Counted from the stretch's first letter, positions 32,463 through 42,706 are shown. The stretch is 48,677 bases of DNA from Bacteroidia bacterium (GCA_030429455.1 JAUIFC010000007.1:1-48677), one strand, 5' to 3'. Program-made: numbers and translations. Notes: a model not told the origin generated them from the sequence alone.

Positions 32463-33029
32463 ATGATTTTTACTAAAAAATATGGAGACCTAAAGCAGGC
32501 AATTTTAAAGCCCACAAGCGTAAAAAGAATAGATTTAGTTTACCCTGACGAAGATCTAAGTACAATAGATTTTTCGCAGTTTAAAAATTTAAGGGAGTTG
32601 TCTATTCAATTAAAGGTAGATCAAGACCTTGGAATTAGTAACTCGATAGGAAGGTTAGAAAAATTAGAAAAACTAAGCTTTTTGAATGTTAATTTTAAAA
32701 GATTTCCTGAATGGCTATTTGATATGAAAAGGCTTAAATATGTAATGGTCAGAGGATGTGACATGACCGAAATACCAAAAGGATTTTCAAGTCTTATGTT
32801 TTTAAAAAAGCTACGCTTAGAGAATATGCATATCAAGTCCATTCCGAGGGATTTTTCAAAAATGAAGAATTTGGAACAGTTGTCATTATCAGCCAATTTT
32901 AAACTAAAGACTATTGAAACAAAAGAGTTGCCTCCAAATTTGAAAGAATTGAATTTGGCTGCAACGGCAATTAGCGAATATGAAAAAGATAGATTAAGGC
33001 AACAAAATAAATCCTTAAAAATATATTGA
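32463..33029 (+). CDS. Leucine-rich-repeat protein
   Basis: 188 residues from ATG at 32463 (the frame also has a TTG at 32445). It contains about five LRR units of 22-24 residues, with phases visible as LRELSIQL, LEKLSFLNVNFKRFP, LKYVMVRGCDMTEIP, LKKLRLENMHIKSIP and LEQLSLSANFKLKTI. No signal peptide or membrane segment, so probably a cytoplasmic interaction module. It lies 20 bp after the Cof phosphatase gene and may be co-transcribed. Function unknown; conserved IP at unit ends resembles bacterial and plant-type short LRRs. Confidence 0.85.
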   Translation: MIFTKKYGDLKQAILKPTSVKRIDLVYPDEDLSTIDFSQFKNLRELSIQLKVDQDLGISNSIGRLEKLEKLSFLNVNFKRFPEWLFDMKRLKYVMVRGCDMTEIPKGFSSLMFLKKLRLENMHIKSIPRDFSKMKNLEQLSLSANFKLKTIETKELPPNLKELNLAATAISEYEKDRLRQQNKSLKIY

Positions 33030-33162
33030 GTATAACCTCAATCATAGCTAAATGCTAGGATATATATTTTCTAAGCCTTCCGTTTAATAATTGTCTGTGT
33101 TCAAGCCTAAAGCGTTTCTTTTTTTAGTATTTTTAACCACCTAAAATCTAAATACTTAAATC

Positions 33163-35064
33163 ATGAAATCAAAAATTCTTGGAATAGCATTTGTGTTAAT
33201 TCTCTTTTCTTGTAAAAAGGAGGAAAAAGTCTCTTCAGTCGAAGTTGGATCTTACAGCATAGAACAATTTATGGATAACGAATCGGTTTCTGGAGGAAGT
33301 TTTTCTTCAGATAATTCAAAAATGCTTGTTTCTAGTAATCGAACAGGAATTTTTAATGCCTATACGCTGCCAGCACAAGGTGGTGAGCTAACCCCGGTTA
33401 CGGCATCTGATAGTACTTCTTACTTTTCTATTTCATTTTTTCCAAAAGACGACAGAATATTAATGAGTGCAGATGGCAACGGCGATGAAATTAATCATTT
33501 ATACGTCAAAGAATTAAACGGAGAAATCAAAGACATTACACCAGACGAAGGTGCGAAAGCTGGTTTTTATGGTTGGTCTAAAGACAAAACGGCGATGTAT
33601 TATGGTTCTAACAAAAGAGATCCGAGATTTTTTGATGTCTATAAACTTTCGATTGAAGATTACACAAGCGAAATGATATATCAAAACAATACAGGAATGG
33701 AACTTAGCGATATTTCGGACGACGAAAATTATTTTGCATTGGTACAAACCATTAATACCAACGATAGTGATTTGTACATCTTTAATGTAAAAACCAACGA
33801 AACGATAAAGGTAAATGAGAATTTAAGTAGAAACTCTGCACAAGACTTTACCAGTGACAATTCTAAGTTTTATTACACCACCGATGATGGCAGTGAGTTT
33901 ACTTATCTCATGTCGATGGATCTTAACACAAATGAAAAAACCAAAGTTCTGGAAAAGGATTGGGATATCAGTAGCGCACGTTTTTCGCCAAATTATACTT
34001 ACATGACCATTTTTGTAAACGAGGACGCCAAAAATGCGATAGAGGTTTTGGATGCTAAAACGATGCAACCTGTTGAGCTTCCAGATTTTGAAAACAAAAG
34101 CATTACTAGTGTTGGCTTTAGTATGGACGAGAAATGGATGCGAATGTATATTGGAGGATCTCATACACCTTCGAATTTGTACAGCTATTCTCTTGAGGAC
34201 AAAACCATACATCAACTTACGGATGTTTTGAACAAAGAAATAAAAGCCGAAGATTTGGTTGAAGCAAAAGTCATTAGATATCCCTCCTTTGATGGTGTAG
34301 AAATTCCAGCAATTTACTACTTGCCAAAACAAGCTTCAGTGGAAGACAAAGTTCCTGCAATGGTTTGGGTACACGGTGGCCCAGGTGGTCAAAGCAGACA
34401 AGGTTTCAGTTCCTTTATTCAGTATATGGTAAATAATGGTTATGCTATCCTCGCTGTAAACAATAGAGGAAGTAGCGGTTATGGTAAGACATTTTTTCAA
34501 ATGGATGATCAAAACCATGGCGATAAAGATTTAAAAGACTGTATCGAAGGTAAAAATTGGTTAGCAAAACAACCTGAAATCGACCCAGAAAAGATTGGAA
34601 TCATTGGCGGTTCGTATGGTGGTTTTATGACGATGGCAGCTTTAACCAATGCGCCTGAAGAATTTGACGTGGGAGTCAATTTATTTGGAGTTACCAATTG
34701 GTTAAGAACATTAAAAAGTATTCCTCCATATTGGGAAGCATTCAGAGAAGCTTTGTACAAAGAGATGGGTGATCCTTTTACCCAAGACTCTATAAGATTA
34801 AGACAGATTTCTCCGCTTTTCCATACTGAAAAAGTGACAAAACCACTTATTGTACTTCAAGGTTCTCAAGACCCGAGAGTGCTACAAGTTGAGTCTGACG
34901 AAATTGTCGAAGGTGTAAAAGCCAATGGAGTTCCAGTTGAATATGTGTTATTTGAAGACGAAGGCCATGGCTTTGTTAAGAAAAAGAACCAAATTGAAGC
35001 TTACAGCAGTATTGTAGATTTTCTAGACAAATACCTTAAGGAAGAGGTGAAGTTAAAGCCTTAG
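33163..35064 (+). CDS. S9-family prolyl oligopeptidase-like lipoprotein
   Basis: 633 residues. Lipoprotein signal with lipobox LFSC (C17). An N-terminal beta-propeller (about 40-360, WD/TolB-like blades) is followed by an alpha/beta-hydrolase domain with oxyanion region WVHGGPGGQ (402-410), nucleophile S484 in GGSYGG (482-487), D570 in QGSQDPRV and H602 in EGHGF. Family members cleave di-/tripeptides or acyl-amino acids from short peptides; the propeller restricts access. Probably anchored to the outer or inner membrane facing the periplasm. First of five plus-strand genes with short gaps (55, 28, 36 and 141 bp). Confidence 0.94.
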   Translation: MKSKILGIAFVLILFSCKKEEKVSSVEVGSYSIEQFMDNESVSGGSFSSDNSKMLVSSNRTGIFNAYTLPAQGGELTPVTASDSTSYFSISFFPKDDRILMSADGNGDEINHLYVKELNGEIKDITPDEGAKAGFYGWSKDKTAMYYGSNKRDPRFFDVYKLSIEDYTSEMIYQNNTGMELSDISDDENYFALVQTINTNDSDLYIFNVKTNETIKVNENLSRNSAQDFTSDNSKFYYTTDDGSEFTYLMSMDLNTNEKTKVLEKDWDISSARFSPNYTYMTIFVNEDAKNAIEVLDAKTMQPVELPDFENKSITSVGFSMDEKWMRMYIGGSHTPSNLYSYSLEDKTIHQLTDVLNKEIKAEDLVEAKVIRYPSFDGVEIPAIYYLPKQASVEDKVPAMVWVHGGPGGQSRQGFSSFIQYMVNNGYAILAVNNRGSSGYGKTFFQMDDQNHGDKDLKDCIEGKNWLAKQPEIDPEKIGIIGGSYGGFMTMAALTNAPEEFDVGVNLFGVTNWLRTLKSIPPYWEAFREALYKEMGDPFTQDSIRLRQISPLFHTEKVTKPLIVLQGSQDPRVLQVESDEIVEGVKANGVPVEYVLFEDEGHGFVKKKNQIEAYSSIVDFLDKYLKEEVKLKP

Positions 35065-35119
35065 TCTTAGGGTCTTTTTTACAAAACAAATAGAACAAAC
35101 CAATGTTATTACACTAAAA

Positions 35120-35797
35120 ATGAAGTCATTCTGTTTTGTAGTATCATTAGTGTTTTTTCAGTCCATGTTTTGCCAAGTGGCGACCATAGTGGACAAAGAT
35201 GGTTATACTAATTTGCGAAAAGAACCTAATCCTCAATCGGAAATTATAGGTACAATAAAGCAGAATAGGGTATTTTGGTACAGCGAAGATTATTATCTTG
35301 ATGACAGCGAATGGATAGGTGTTTTTGTGTCAAAAAACCAGTTTTCACTAGGTTGTGGTTATAACAACTTTGTAAAAGGATATATTCACAGAAGCAGGAT
35401 TTTGGCTTTTGAAGACTTAGAAACTCACGAACAGAATAATATAATTTTCAATTATTCTACAAAGCCTTTTACAGCTAAAGGCAAAATAATTGAGGTTTCA
35501 GATGAAGGTTTCTTAACATCCATCAACGGATTGTTTGCCTGGGGAACAGATGGAGAAATTCCTACACTTGAAATAGACAAGTTAGAGCTAATAATTGATG
35601 ATGTAGATGTCAAAATCCCAGACATTTTAAAGACCGATTTATACCAAAAATTGAATGAGTATAGTTTGAATTATTACAAAATTGGGGATACCTATTTTAT
35701 TCAACATTTTAGTAGTGACGGAGCAGGAGCTTATGAAGTTGTTTGGGTTGTTGAAAATTATGAATTAAAACAAAGATTGGTAGGTAATATTTACTAA
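35120..35797 (+). CDS. Exported protein with a bacterial SH3 domain
   Basis: 225 residues. Signal peptide about 1-18 (cleavage near MFCQ; a C at 18 makes a lipoprotein conceivable but the context is not a good lipobox). Residues about 24-95 form an SH3b domain: DGYTNLRKEPNPQSEIIGTI, then a Trp-rich region and VKGYIHRSRI. The C-terminal half has no family I recognise. SH3b domains in exported proteins often bind peptidoglycan or peptides. It lies 55 bp after an S9 peptidase and 28 bp before a VOC-domain gene. Confidence 0.82.
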   Translation: MKSFCFVVSLVFFQSMFCQVATIVDKDGYTNLRKEPNPQSEIIGTIKQNRVFWYSEDYYLDDSEWIGVFVSKNQFSLGCGYNNFVKGYIHRSRILAFEDLETHEQNNIIFNYSTKPFTAKGKIIEVSDEGFLTSINGLFAWGTDGEIPTLEIDKLELIIDDVDVKIPDILKTDLYQKLNEYSLNYYKIGDTYFIQHFSSDGAGAYEVVWVVENYELKQRLVGNIY

Positions 35798-35825
35798 CAA
35801 CACGATTGACTGATTTGATAATAAT

Positions 35826-36491
35826 ATGAAAATCCAAGAACTCAGGCTATATACAAGAAATTTATCGAAACAGACTACCTTTTACGCTGATAGTTTAGGC
35901 CTGCAAGTCGTTGAATCTTCAAATACCTTCTCCGTATTTCAGATAGGAAAGACGAGATTGATTTTGGAACAGAATGAAAATTCTACACCTTATCATTTCG
36001 CCATAAATATTTCTTGTAACAAAGAAAATGAAGCCTTGGTTTGGTTAAAACAACGCGTTGATATTCTAACCTATAATGGAAATGAAATACAAGATTTTTT
36101 CAATTGGAATGCCAAAGCCATCTACTTCTACGATAAAGACAAAAATATTGTTGAATTCATTGCAAGGAAAAATTTAAATAACGGAAGTAAAGGTGAATTT
36201 AATGCAAATGATCTTTTAGAAATCTCTGAAATTGGTTTGCCTGTAAATAAAATCGAGTCGTCTTATCAAACATTAAGAAACACTGTACCACTTCAGATTT
36301 TTGATGGTGGTTTTGAAAAATTTTGTGCCATAGGCGACGAGCATGGTTTATTTATTTGTATTAATAAAAATGAAAAAGATTGGTTTCCAACAGGAGACAA
36401 AGCCTATTCTTCAGACTTTGAAGTTAGATTTTTTGAACAGAGCAAAGAATATTCTGTTAAATTTAAAGATGGTGCGATAAATATAATTTAG
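35826..36491 (+). CDS. VOC-superfamily (glyoxalase-like) protein
   Basis: 221 residues with two VOC half-units. The first (about 1-115) is clear: ELRLYTRNLSKQTTFYADSLG, then FQIGKTRLILEQ, YHFAINI and FYDKDKNIVEFIA, including the metal-site-type His (about 59) and Glu (about 112). The second unit (about 125-220) is more degenerate. Such proteins bind a divalent metal and act in dioxygenase, isomerase or resistance reactions; no substrate is evident. Cytoplasmic. Lies between SH3b and S9 peptidase genes with 28- and 36-bp gaps. Confidence 0.87.
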   Translation: MKIQELRLYTRNLSKQTTFYADSLGLQVVESSNTFSVFQIGKTRLILEQNENSTPYHFAINISCNKENEALVWLKQRVDILTYNGNEIQDFFNWNAKAIYFYDKDKNIVEFIARKNLNNGSKGEFNANDLLEISEIGLPVNKIESSYQTLRNTVPLQIFDGGFEKFCAIGDEHGLFICINKNEKDWFPTGDKAYSSDFEVRFFEQSKEYSVKFKDGAINII

Positions 36492-36527
36492 CTTTAAATC
36501 CAAATTTGTAAACGCTAAATTCTCATC

Positions 36528-38564
36528 ATGAAAAAACGCATTTTATTCTATTCGGCTATTGCTTTATTCTTTTTTTCAAACATATCAAAGGCTCAATCCA
36601 ATTTTGAGATGGAAGACATCTTTTCATTGCAATATGCCACAGACATTCAACTATCGCCTGACGGAAAGCACATTGTTTATAGAAAAATGGGGTTTGACAT
36701 TATGGAAGACAAGTCCTATGGAAACCTATGGATTGTAAATCCCGATGGAGTAGATCACCAAAAATTAACCACATTGGATCAAAGTGAATCTAGTCCTGTT
36801 TGGTCTCCAGATGGAAGTCAGATTGCCTTTACATCTCAAGGTCAAAATGGCACAGAGATTTTTATCTACTGGGTCAAGACAGGCAAGTATGCCCGATTGA
36901 CGCAATTGCCAAAATCGCCATCCTCGTTGACTTGGTCAAACAATGGTCAGTATTTGGCATTTAGCATGTTCGTGCCTTCTCCAGCACCTGTTTTAGCCAA
37001 AATTCCGAACAAACCAAAAGGCGCAAAATGGGCGCCAAAACCAAGAATAACGGATAGATTAAATCACGAATCAGACGGAAGAGGTTACATTCCAACAGGC
37101 TTTTCACATTTGTTTGTCATGTCCAAAAATGGAGGTGTTATTCGTCAAATCACTTCTGGAAATTTTCAACATCGAGGGCCAATTAGTTGGTCACAAAACG
37201 ATGATAAACTTTATTTTTCAGCAAATCGAAATGAGAATTGGGAATACGATTTTAGAAATTCCGAAGTTTATGCAGTAAGTGTTTCAACTGGAAAAATCGA
37301 TGCTCTTACCGACCGTGATGGACCTGACCGCTCTCCAAAAGTTTCACCAAATGGAAATCATATTGCATTTTTAGGTTTCGACGATAAACGACAGGCTTAT
37401 CAAAATACATTGCTGTATATCATGAATCCCGATGGGACGCAAAAACAAGCCATTAGTACAGATTTAGATTTCAGTATTTCTTCCATCCAATGGGCGCCAA
37501 ACTCCAAAGGACTTTATTTTCGATACGATAAACATGGTAATGGTAAAATTGGGTATATCGATTTAAAAGGCAATTTTAAGCCTATTGCTGATAATGTTGG
37601 CGGAACAACCTTGGGTCGGCCTTACAGTAGTGGAATGTATAGTGTTTCCGACAATGGGGATATTGCTTATACCTATTCGACGCCTGGTCATCCCTCAGAT
37701 ATTGCGGTAATTTCAGATAATGGAAAAGATTTTAAACGCTTGACAAACTTAAACAAGGACTTGTTTGAGTATAAAGCTTTAGGAAAAGTTGAGGAGATTT
37801 GGTACAAATCTTCCATAGATAAGCGTGATGTTCAAGGTTGGGTGGTATATCCTCCAAATTATGACCCAAATAAAAAATATCCTTTTTTGGTAGAGAACCA
37901 TGGTGGTCCAATATTAAATTATGGAAATCGATTTTCTATTGAAATTCAATTATACGCGTCAGCTGGTTATATAGTCTTTTATCCAAATCCAAGAGGCAGC
38001 ACAAGCTATGGTGAAGAGTTTGCCAATTTGTTAACCAACAACTATCCTGGTGAAGATTATAACGATGTCATGGATGGTGTGGATGCTTGTATCCAAAAAG
38101 GTATTGCTCATGAAAATCAATTGTATGTTACTGGAGGAAGTGCTGGTGGCATCATGTCCGCATGGATGATAGGCAAAAACAATCGTTTTGAAGCAGCAGT
38201 TGTTGTCAAGCCAGTCATGAATTGGATTTCAAAGCTTTTGGTAGCAGATAATTATTATGGTTATGCCAATTCGAGATATCCTGGGCAAGTTTGGGAAAAT
38301 CCAATGAATTACTGGAAATTCTCGCCAATTTCGTTAGTTGGTAATGTCGAAACCCCAACCATGGTCATGGTAGGCATGAATGATTTGAGAACTCCGCCGA
38401 GTGAAGCTAAGCAGTTATATCATGCTTTAAAACTCAGAAAAGTACCAACAGTTTTAGTCGAAATTCCAGAAGCGAGTCACGGAATTGCACGAAGGCCGAG
38501 TAATCTTATGACTAAAGTGGCAAATACGATAGCTTGGTTCGAAAAGTATAGATTTAAAGACTAG
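36528..38564 (+). CDS. S9-family exported peptidase (dipeptidyl-aminopeptidase type)
   Basis: 678 residues. Signal peptide about 1-22 (SKAQ). TolB/WD-type beta-propeller about 35-410, with repeated SPDG/SPNG turns (43-46, 93-96, 273-276). The C-terminal hydrolase has ENHGGP (456-461), nucleophile S538 in GGSAGG (536-541), D619 in GMNDLR and H651 in EASHG. The nucleophile elbow GGSAGG is a variant of the usual GxSYGG. Periplasmic or secreted; removes short peptides. Second S9 peptidase of this stretch, but the two differ too much to be a recent tandem copy. Confidence 0.93.
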   Translation: MKKRILFYSAIALFFFSNISKAQSNFEMEDIFSLQYATDIQLSPDGKHIVYRKMGFDIMEDKSYGNLWIVNPDGVDHQKLTTLDQSESSPVWSPDGSQIAFTSQGQNGTEIFIYWVKTGKYARLTQLPKSPSSLTWSNNGQYLAFSMFVPSPAPVLAKIPNKPKGAKWAPKPRITDRLNHESDGRGYIPTGFSHLFVMSKNGGVIRQITSGNFQHRGPISWSQNDDKLYFSANRNENWEYDFRNSEVYAVSVSTGKIDALTDRDGPDRSPKVSPNGNHIAFLGFDDKRQAYQNTLLYIMNPDGTQKQAISTDLDFSISSIQWAPNSKGLYFRYDKHGNGKIGYIDLKGNFKPIADNVGGTTLGRPYSSGMYSVSDNGDIAYTYSTPGHPSDIAVISDNGKDFKRLTNLNKDLFEYKALGKVEEIWYKSSIDKRDVQGWVVYPPNYDPNKKYPFLVENHGGPILNYGNRFSIEIQLYASAGYIVFYPNPRGSTSYGEEFANLLTNNYPGEDYNDVMDGVDACIQKGIAHENQLYVTGGSAGGIMSAWMIGKNNRFEAAVVVKPVMNWISKLLVADNYYGYANSRYPGQVWENPMNYWKFSPISLVGNVETPTMVMVGMNDLRTPPSEAKQLYHALKLRKVPTVLVEIPEASHGIARRPSNLMTKVANTIAWFEKYRFKD

Positions 38565-38705
38565 AGTTAGTTAGTTGAAACACTTTAATCGAATTAAATT
38601 TCAGCTAAACTTTAAAATAAGGTTGGCTTTTTAATCTACTATGTCTCAATAATGGTCAATAAATGGTATAGCTTTTGTGTGTAAAGGAACATGATTTGTT
38701 CAGTC

Positions 38706-39659
38706 ATGAAGGCCACTTTGCTTCTTTCATTTTTCTTCATTACAATAGGTTATGGAAATGCTCAAAATGAGCACATAATGGCATTAGTTGACAGAACCAA
38801 AGGCCAGAGCCTTGAAATTTGGGAGTTGTCCGAATATGCACTTAAGCATTTAAACATGAAGGAAAATTTAGCTAGATTTTTCTATTACTGGATTACAGAT
38901 AATATCCAGTATGACCATGGTTTGGTTGAAGAATTTAGCCAAGGGCGCGTTACCTTAAGAGAGTACTCAAAACGACAAGACGAGTTTGAGGTTTATGACA
39001 ATAGAAAAGCAATCTGTTCTGGTTATGCATCGCTTTACCAATGGTTTATGGAAGATGTTGGGATTACATCCGAAATCGTGAGTGGTTATATTCGAGATGA
39101 AAGAAATAATTACATAGATATTGAAAGTGACGAGTTTAGGCATGCTTGGAACGTTATACAAATAGAGGGAAAATGGGTGCTTGTAGATACAACTTGGGGA
39201 ACATCAAAGCATTATGGAACATCCGAGTATTATTTCAATATGAATCCCAAATTGGCAATTCTAACCCATTTTCCAGAAGAAGAAAAATGGCAGTTATTAG
39301 ACAAGCCATTGTCATTAGATGCGTTTAATAATTCAAAATATGTAAACAAAATCTGGTTTTTAGTTGGTTTTTCAGATGTGCCCCGATTAAAGTCGGATGG
39401 AGACTACTTTTATTTTGTATTTAAAAGCAATCCTAACCCAGATTGGCATGTGAATCTGTTTTATAGCCAAGATAATTTAAACTTTAAAGAAATTACAGAC
39501 GTCAGTTTTATCAAACAAGACGGAATGACTTATGGTCGTTTTTTTAAAAAACAAGTTTTTGGAAGTCGGTTTTTTAAAGTCAATATTTATGAGAAAACTG
39601 TAGAAGGTCATAAAACACAGACCAAAACTTTTAAAGACGTGATTAGCTTTAAAATTTGA
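38706..39659 (+). CDS. Exported transglutaminase-like cysteine protease-fold protein
   Basis: 317 residues from ATG 38706, which gives a tidy signal peptide (MKATLLLSFFFITIGYGNAQ); an ATG 15 bp upstream (38691) is possible. The transglutaminase-like core has Cys in KAICSGYASLY, His in FRHAWNVIQIEGKW and Asp in VLVDTTWG (C109, H151, D166 counted from 38691), the Cyk3-like type. In bacteria such proteins are often peptidases or peptide cross-linkers of the envelope. The C-terminal 140 residues are beta-rich and unassigned. It ends 43 bp from the convergent M14 gene. Confidence 0.88.
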   Translation: MKATLLLSFFFITIGYGNAQNEHIMALVDRTKGQSLEIWELSEYALKHLNMKENLARFFYYWITDNIQYDHGLVEEFSQGRVTLREYSKRQDEFEVYDNRKAICSGYASLYQWFMEDVGITSEIVSGYIRDERNNYIDIESDEFRHAWNVIQIEGKWVLVDTTWGTSKHYGTSEYYFNMNPKLAILTHFPEEEKWQLLDKPLSLDAFNNSKYVNKIWFLVGFSDVPRLKSDGDYFYFVFKSNPNPDWHVNLFYSQDNLNFKEITDVSFIKQDGMTYGRFFKKQVFGSRFFKVNIYEKTVEGHKTQTKTFKDVISFKI

Positions 39660-39702
39660 ACGAATAATTTACAATAACCCAAGCCTAATAAATATTCCTT
39701 TA

Positions 39703-42210
39703 CTACATCAAATCGGAAAAGAAAATACTGTTAATAAAGAGTTTCATACTTCCTAACCAAAACGCTCTAAAGTTTGTATTGTCCGTAAACACAATCACTT
39801 GTCCACTGCCTAGACCGTTAGTTTGAAATGGGACGGAGCCTTTGAGCAATTTCAGATTATCTTTATTTATGTAGCCGCTTAACAACGGGTCATCAGTGTA
39901 TTGTATGGGATTGTTAAAACTCAGTTTATCAGGTTTTACAAAAGTTCTAGTATTTCTGAACAAGGCAATTTCGTCAGAAGTATAACCATAATTTATAGGA
40001 TGAGTCCGGTCTAGTTTAGCCTTAAATATTGCACCACCAATTTGTTTGCCTCCATAGAAATCTCTTTTGTTTTGGTAATTGATGTTTTTTGCAATTGTTG
40101 TATCCGATTTAGTTTCAAAATTGATAAACTTCTTACTTTTTAACCAATTTATACTGTTTCTAAAGCCTATGATAGTTCCACCTTGGCGCACCCATTTTTT
40201 AAGATTTTCGGTTGAAGTTTTGTCTAAAAAAGAAGCACTTGAACTTGGAAGAACCAAGTGCGTGTATCTATTCAGGTTTGTTCTGCCAAAATTCCTTGTA
40301 TCAATTTTGGTAACAGGAATCCCTAAACGCGCATCTAATAAATGCCAAATTTCACCAGCATCGTATGAGCGAACACCTTCTCCAACGAGTAATGCAATTT
40401 TTGGTAGCTTTACATTGCGCATGTTTGGACTGCCGAGGTTTATACCAGATGTCAGACCTGTAGATAATGCAGAAATAAAGACATCTTTACCTTTACTTAC
40501 GGTTTTAAGCAAGTTGTATATTTGATCTGCATTTAATCTTTGGTTTTGAACAGGCAAAAGGATAGTTCCATAATCATAGGTGTTATTTCCATCGCCAAAC
40601 TGACGTTGAGCAACCTTTAATCGTAATCCTTTATCTAGAAGTTTATGAGTAATGGCCGACGCATTAAAATCGCTCCATCTTATGGCATAGGCATAATTGC
40701 TTTTTTCAAGCTGTTTGTCTTCAATTGGGATGATGGTTTCAAACTTATCGCCAATGCTTATTTTTTTAGTTTTTTCGATATCAACGCCAAAAGCATGATT
40801 CAAATCCCAGGCAGAAACATCGTAAAAAATACTGTCTTTAAAGGTTGTTCTAGATTCGAACATCACTCTTATCAACTTGGATTGTAACTGTTTTAAGGGT
40901 ATCACTACGCTTTTTCCAGCTTTAAAAGTATTGTCATTTAATGAAATATCTTCATTCAATTCGTAAGTTTCAATTTTATGTTGAAGAAGTATGCTGTGAA
41001 GTTCCTTTAAGGTATAAGGATCTTCATCTTTGGAAAGCACATAATACTCATCCTTGCTTTTTGCATAAGCCTCAGCATAGAAATTGTCTTGTAGTGTTAA
41101 GAGATCTATCTTTATTTCGTTAGCAGCTTTAAGTGTAGATAACGCAGTGGTAAATTGATTTCTAATGGTAAATTTGAATTCGAGTACGCCATTTACAGTA
41201 TTTTGTGCGCTACCTCTGGAACTGCCTTGTTCAAAAAGAATTCCTACACCTCCATTTATATCTGGAAAGGCTGAAGCTTTTCCGTAGAAAAAATCGTCAA
41301 AACTTTCTTTGGCATAATATAAACTGCCTATGTCATCCAGCGCTTTGGCATGGTAAGTTCCAATTTTTTCTGTAAGTTCTTGATTTAATTCTGATGTAAA
41401 AGGATGGGTACGTTGAGGTATTCCAGGTTGAAAGAAAAATGTCGAGTTACTTCCCATTTCATGATGATCTGTAAGAACATTAGGTCTCCAGTCGTAAAAG
41501 GTTTTAATTCTCACTTTGCTTTCTGGCAATTGGACGGTCAGCCAATCTCGGTTTAAATCAAACCAATAATGATTAGTCCTCCCACCAGGCCATGTCTCGT
41601 CAAATTCTCTATCCTGGTTATCAGGATTAACGTGTAAACTTCGGTTGCTATTTGTCCAATTAGCAAAACGTTGTATACCGTCAGGATTACAACTGGGGTC
41701 TAGTAATATGATGGTATTGTCCAGTGTTTTTTCAATTTGCGTTCCTTCCGCGGCAGCCAGATAATAGGCATAAACCAAGGCAGCATTTGCACCACTCGGC
41801 TCGTTGCCATGTACAGAAAATGTTTGATTGATTACAACAGGAAGTTTATTATAATCTGCATTATTTTTTGATAGGTCTATCAAGGTTTTTCTCTGCTCTA
41901 AAATACCATCTATATTTTTATGGTTTTCTGGAGATGTGATTTTTAATAGGATTAATGGTCTTCTTTCATAGGTATAGCCTCTGTTTTCTATTTCAATTCT
42001 GTCAGTGCTTCTGGCCAATAAACTTAAATATTGAACAATTTGATCATGGGAAGCATGCCAGTCTCCAGGAACAAAGCCTAATACGTCACTAGGTTTAGGT
42101 ATTTCTGGATTGTAGGCTATATTTTGAGGTAAATAGTAATTTAAATCATGCTCTTGCGCATATGAATAGTTTAAAAAACAGATGACAATTAAAAGAAGTA
42201 GCTTCTTCAT
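39703..42210 (-). CDS. M14-family zinc carboxypeptidase, exported
   Basis: 835 residues. Signal peptide about 1-18 (SYAQ). The M14 catalytic domain spans about 45-380 with zinc ligands H134 and E137 (HGNEPSG), the third His in DHHEMG (249/250) and general base E327 (GILFEQGSSRG); RDW at 221-223 and DPSCNPDG (171-178) are also typical. The C-terminal part (about 570-710) has a Rossmann-like region resembling a class I glutamine-amidotransferase fold (IALLVGEG, VRQGGTIIGF), common in this subfamily. Periplasmic or secreted, acting on peptides. Single gene on the reverse strand. Confidence 0.94.
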   Translation of the reverse strand: MKKLLLLIVICFLNYSYAQEHDLNYYLPQNIAYNPEIPKPSDVLGFVPGDWHASHDQIVQYLSLLARSTDRIEIENRGYTYERRPLILLKITSPENHKNIDGILEQRKTLIDLSKNNADYNKLPVVINQTFSVHGNEPSGANAALVYAYYLAAAEGTQIEKTLDNTIILLDPSCNPDGIQRFANWTNSNRSLHVNPDNQDREFDETWPGGRTNHYWFDLNRDWLTVQLPESKVRIKTFYDWRPNVLTDHHEMGSNSTFFFQPGIPQRTHPFTSELNQELTEKIGTYHAKALDDIGSLYYAKESFDDFFYGKASAFPDINGGVGILFEQGSSRGSAQNTVNGVLEFKFTIRNQFTTALSTLKAANEIKIDLLTLQDNFYAEAYAKSKDEYYVLSKDEDPYTLKELHSILLQHKIETYELNEDISLNDNTFKAGKSVVIPLKQLQSKLIRVMFESRTTFKDSIFYDVSAWDLNHAFGVDIEKTKKISIGDKFETIIPIEDKQLEKSNYAYAIRWSDFNASAITHKLLDKGLRLKVAQRQFGDGNNTYDYGTILLPVQNQRLNADQIYNLLKTVSKGKDVFISALSTGLTSGINLGSPNMRNVKLPKIALLVGEGVRSYDAGEIWHLLDARLGIPVTKIDTRNFGRTNLNRYTHLVLPSSSASFLDKTSTENLKKWVRQGGTIIGFRNSINWLKSKKFINFETKSDTTIAKNINYQNKRDFYGGKQIGGAIFKAKLDRTHPINYGYTSDEIALFRNTRTFVKPDKLSFNNPIQYTDDPLLSGYINKDNLKLLKGSVPFQTNGLGSGQVIVFTDNTNFRAFWLGSMKLFINSIFFSDLM

Positions 42211-42349
42211 AGGATAAGAATTTTTGTAAAAATTTGAATATTCAGCAATATAATGGCTTAATTAAATGCTAAAAAACAAGGAATAAAACTGAAAGTAACA
42301 AAAATTAAAGAGTATTAAGGGATTAACCTTTAGTTAGGAAGCTAACTTC

Positions 42350-42688
42350 TTAATCCTCTATAATATTTACAATGGATTGAAACAGGCTTTGTTCCTTACT
42401 CGAATACTTCCGATCTACCAAAAAGAGTTCACGCATGATGTCAAAAAAATCCTCCTTTTCATGTGCGCTATAATCGTTATTTTCAAATGCTTCTTTAATT
42501 TTTTGAATTCTGGTAAAAGGATTGTCTTTTTCAAATTCGGCTTTAAGGATGTTGTAATTGCTATGTTGAATTTTGGATTTTATAAAATTGGTTTCAACCA
42601 TACTTTCATTGTGATCCGCATTTGCGCAGTATATCAAAGTATAAATCAAAAGTTCTTCTTTAGTCCAATGAGATGCATAACTGTTCAT
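42350..42688 (-). CDS. Small TerB-like helical protein, paralogue B
   Basis: 112 residues, predicted all-helical, no signal peptide. It shares with the gene upstream WxKEExxIYTLIYCANAD near the N-terminus, then FIKSKI, LKAEF, IQKI and a C-terminal ELFLVDxKY motif. The size, helical nature, the early acidic AD and the later (D/S)D-K-Y are reminiscent of TerB-family tellurite-resistance proteins, but the match is weak. Separated from its paralogue by 18 bp. The close tandem pair indicates a local duplication followed by divergence. Function unknown. Confidence 0.8.
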   Translation of the reverse strand: MNSYASHWTKEELLIYTLIYCANADHNESMVETNFIKSKIQHSNYNILKAEFEKDNPFTRIQKIKEAFENNDYSAHEKEDFFDIMRELFLVDRKYSSKEQSLFQSIVNIIED

Positions 42689-42706
42689 AAATACTCTTTT
42701 TTGTAA

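Noticed and set aside
36528-38564. Two S9 peptidases as a recent tandem duplication
   Set aside because: They differ in signal type, length and nucleophile elbow (GGSYGG against GGSAGG); only the general fold is shared.
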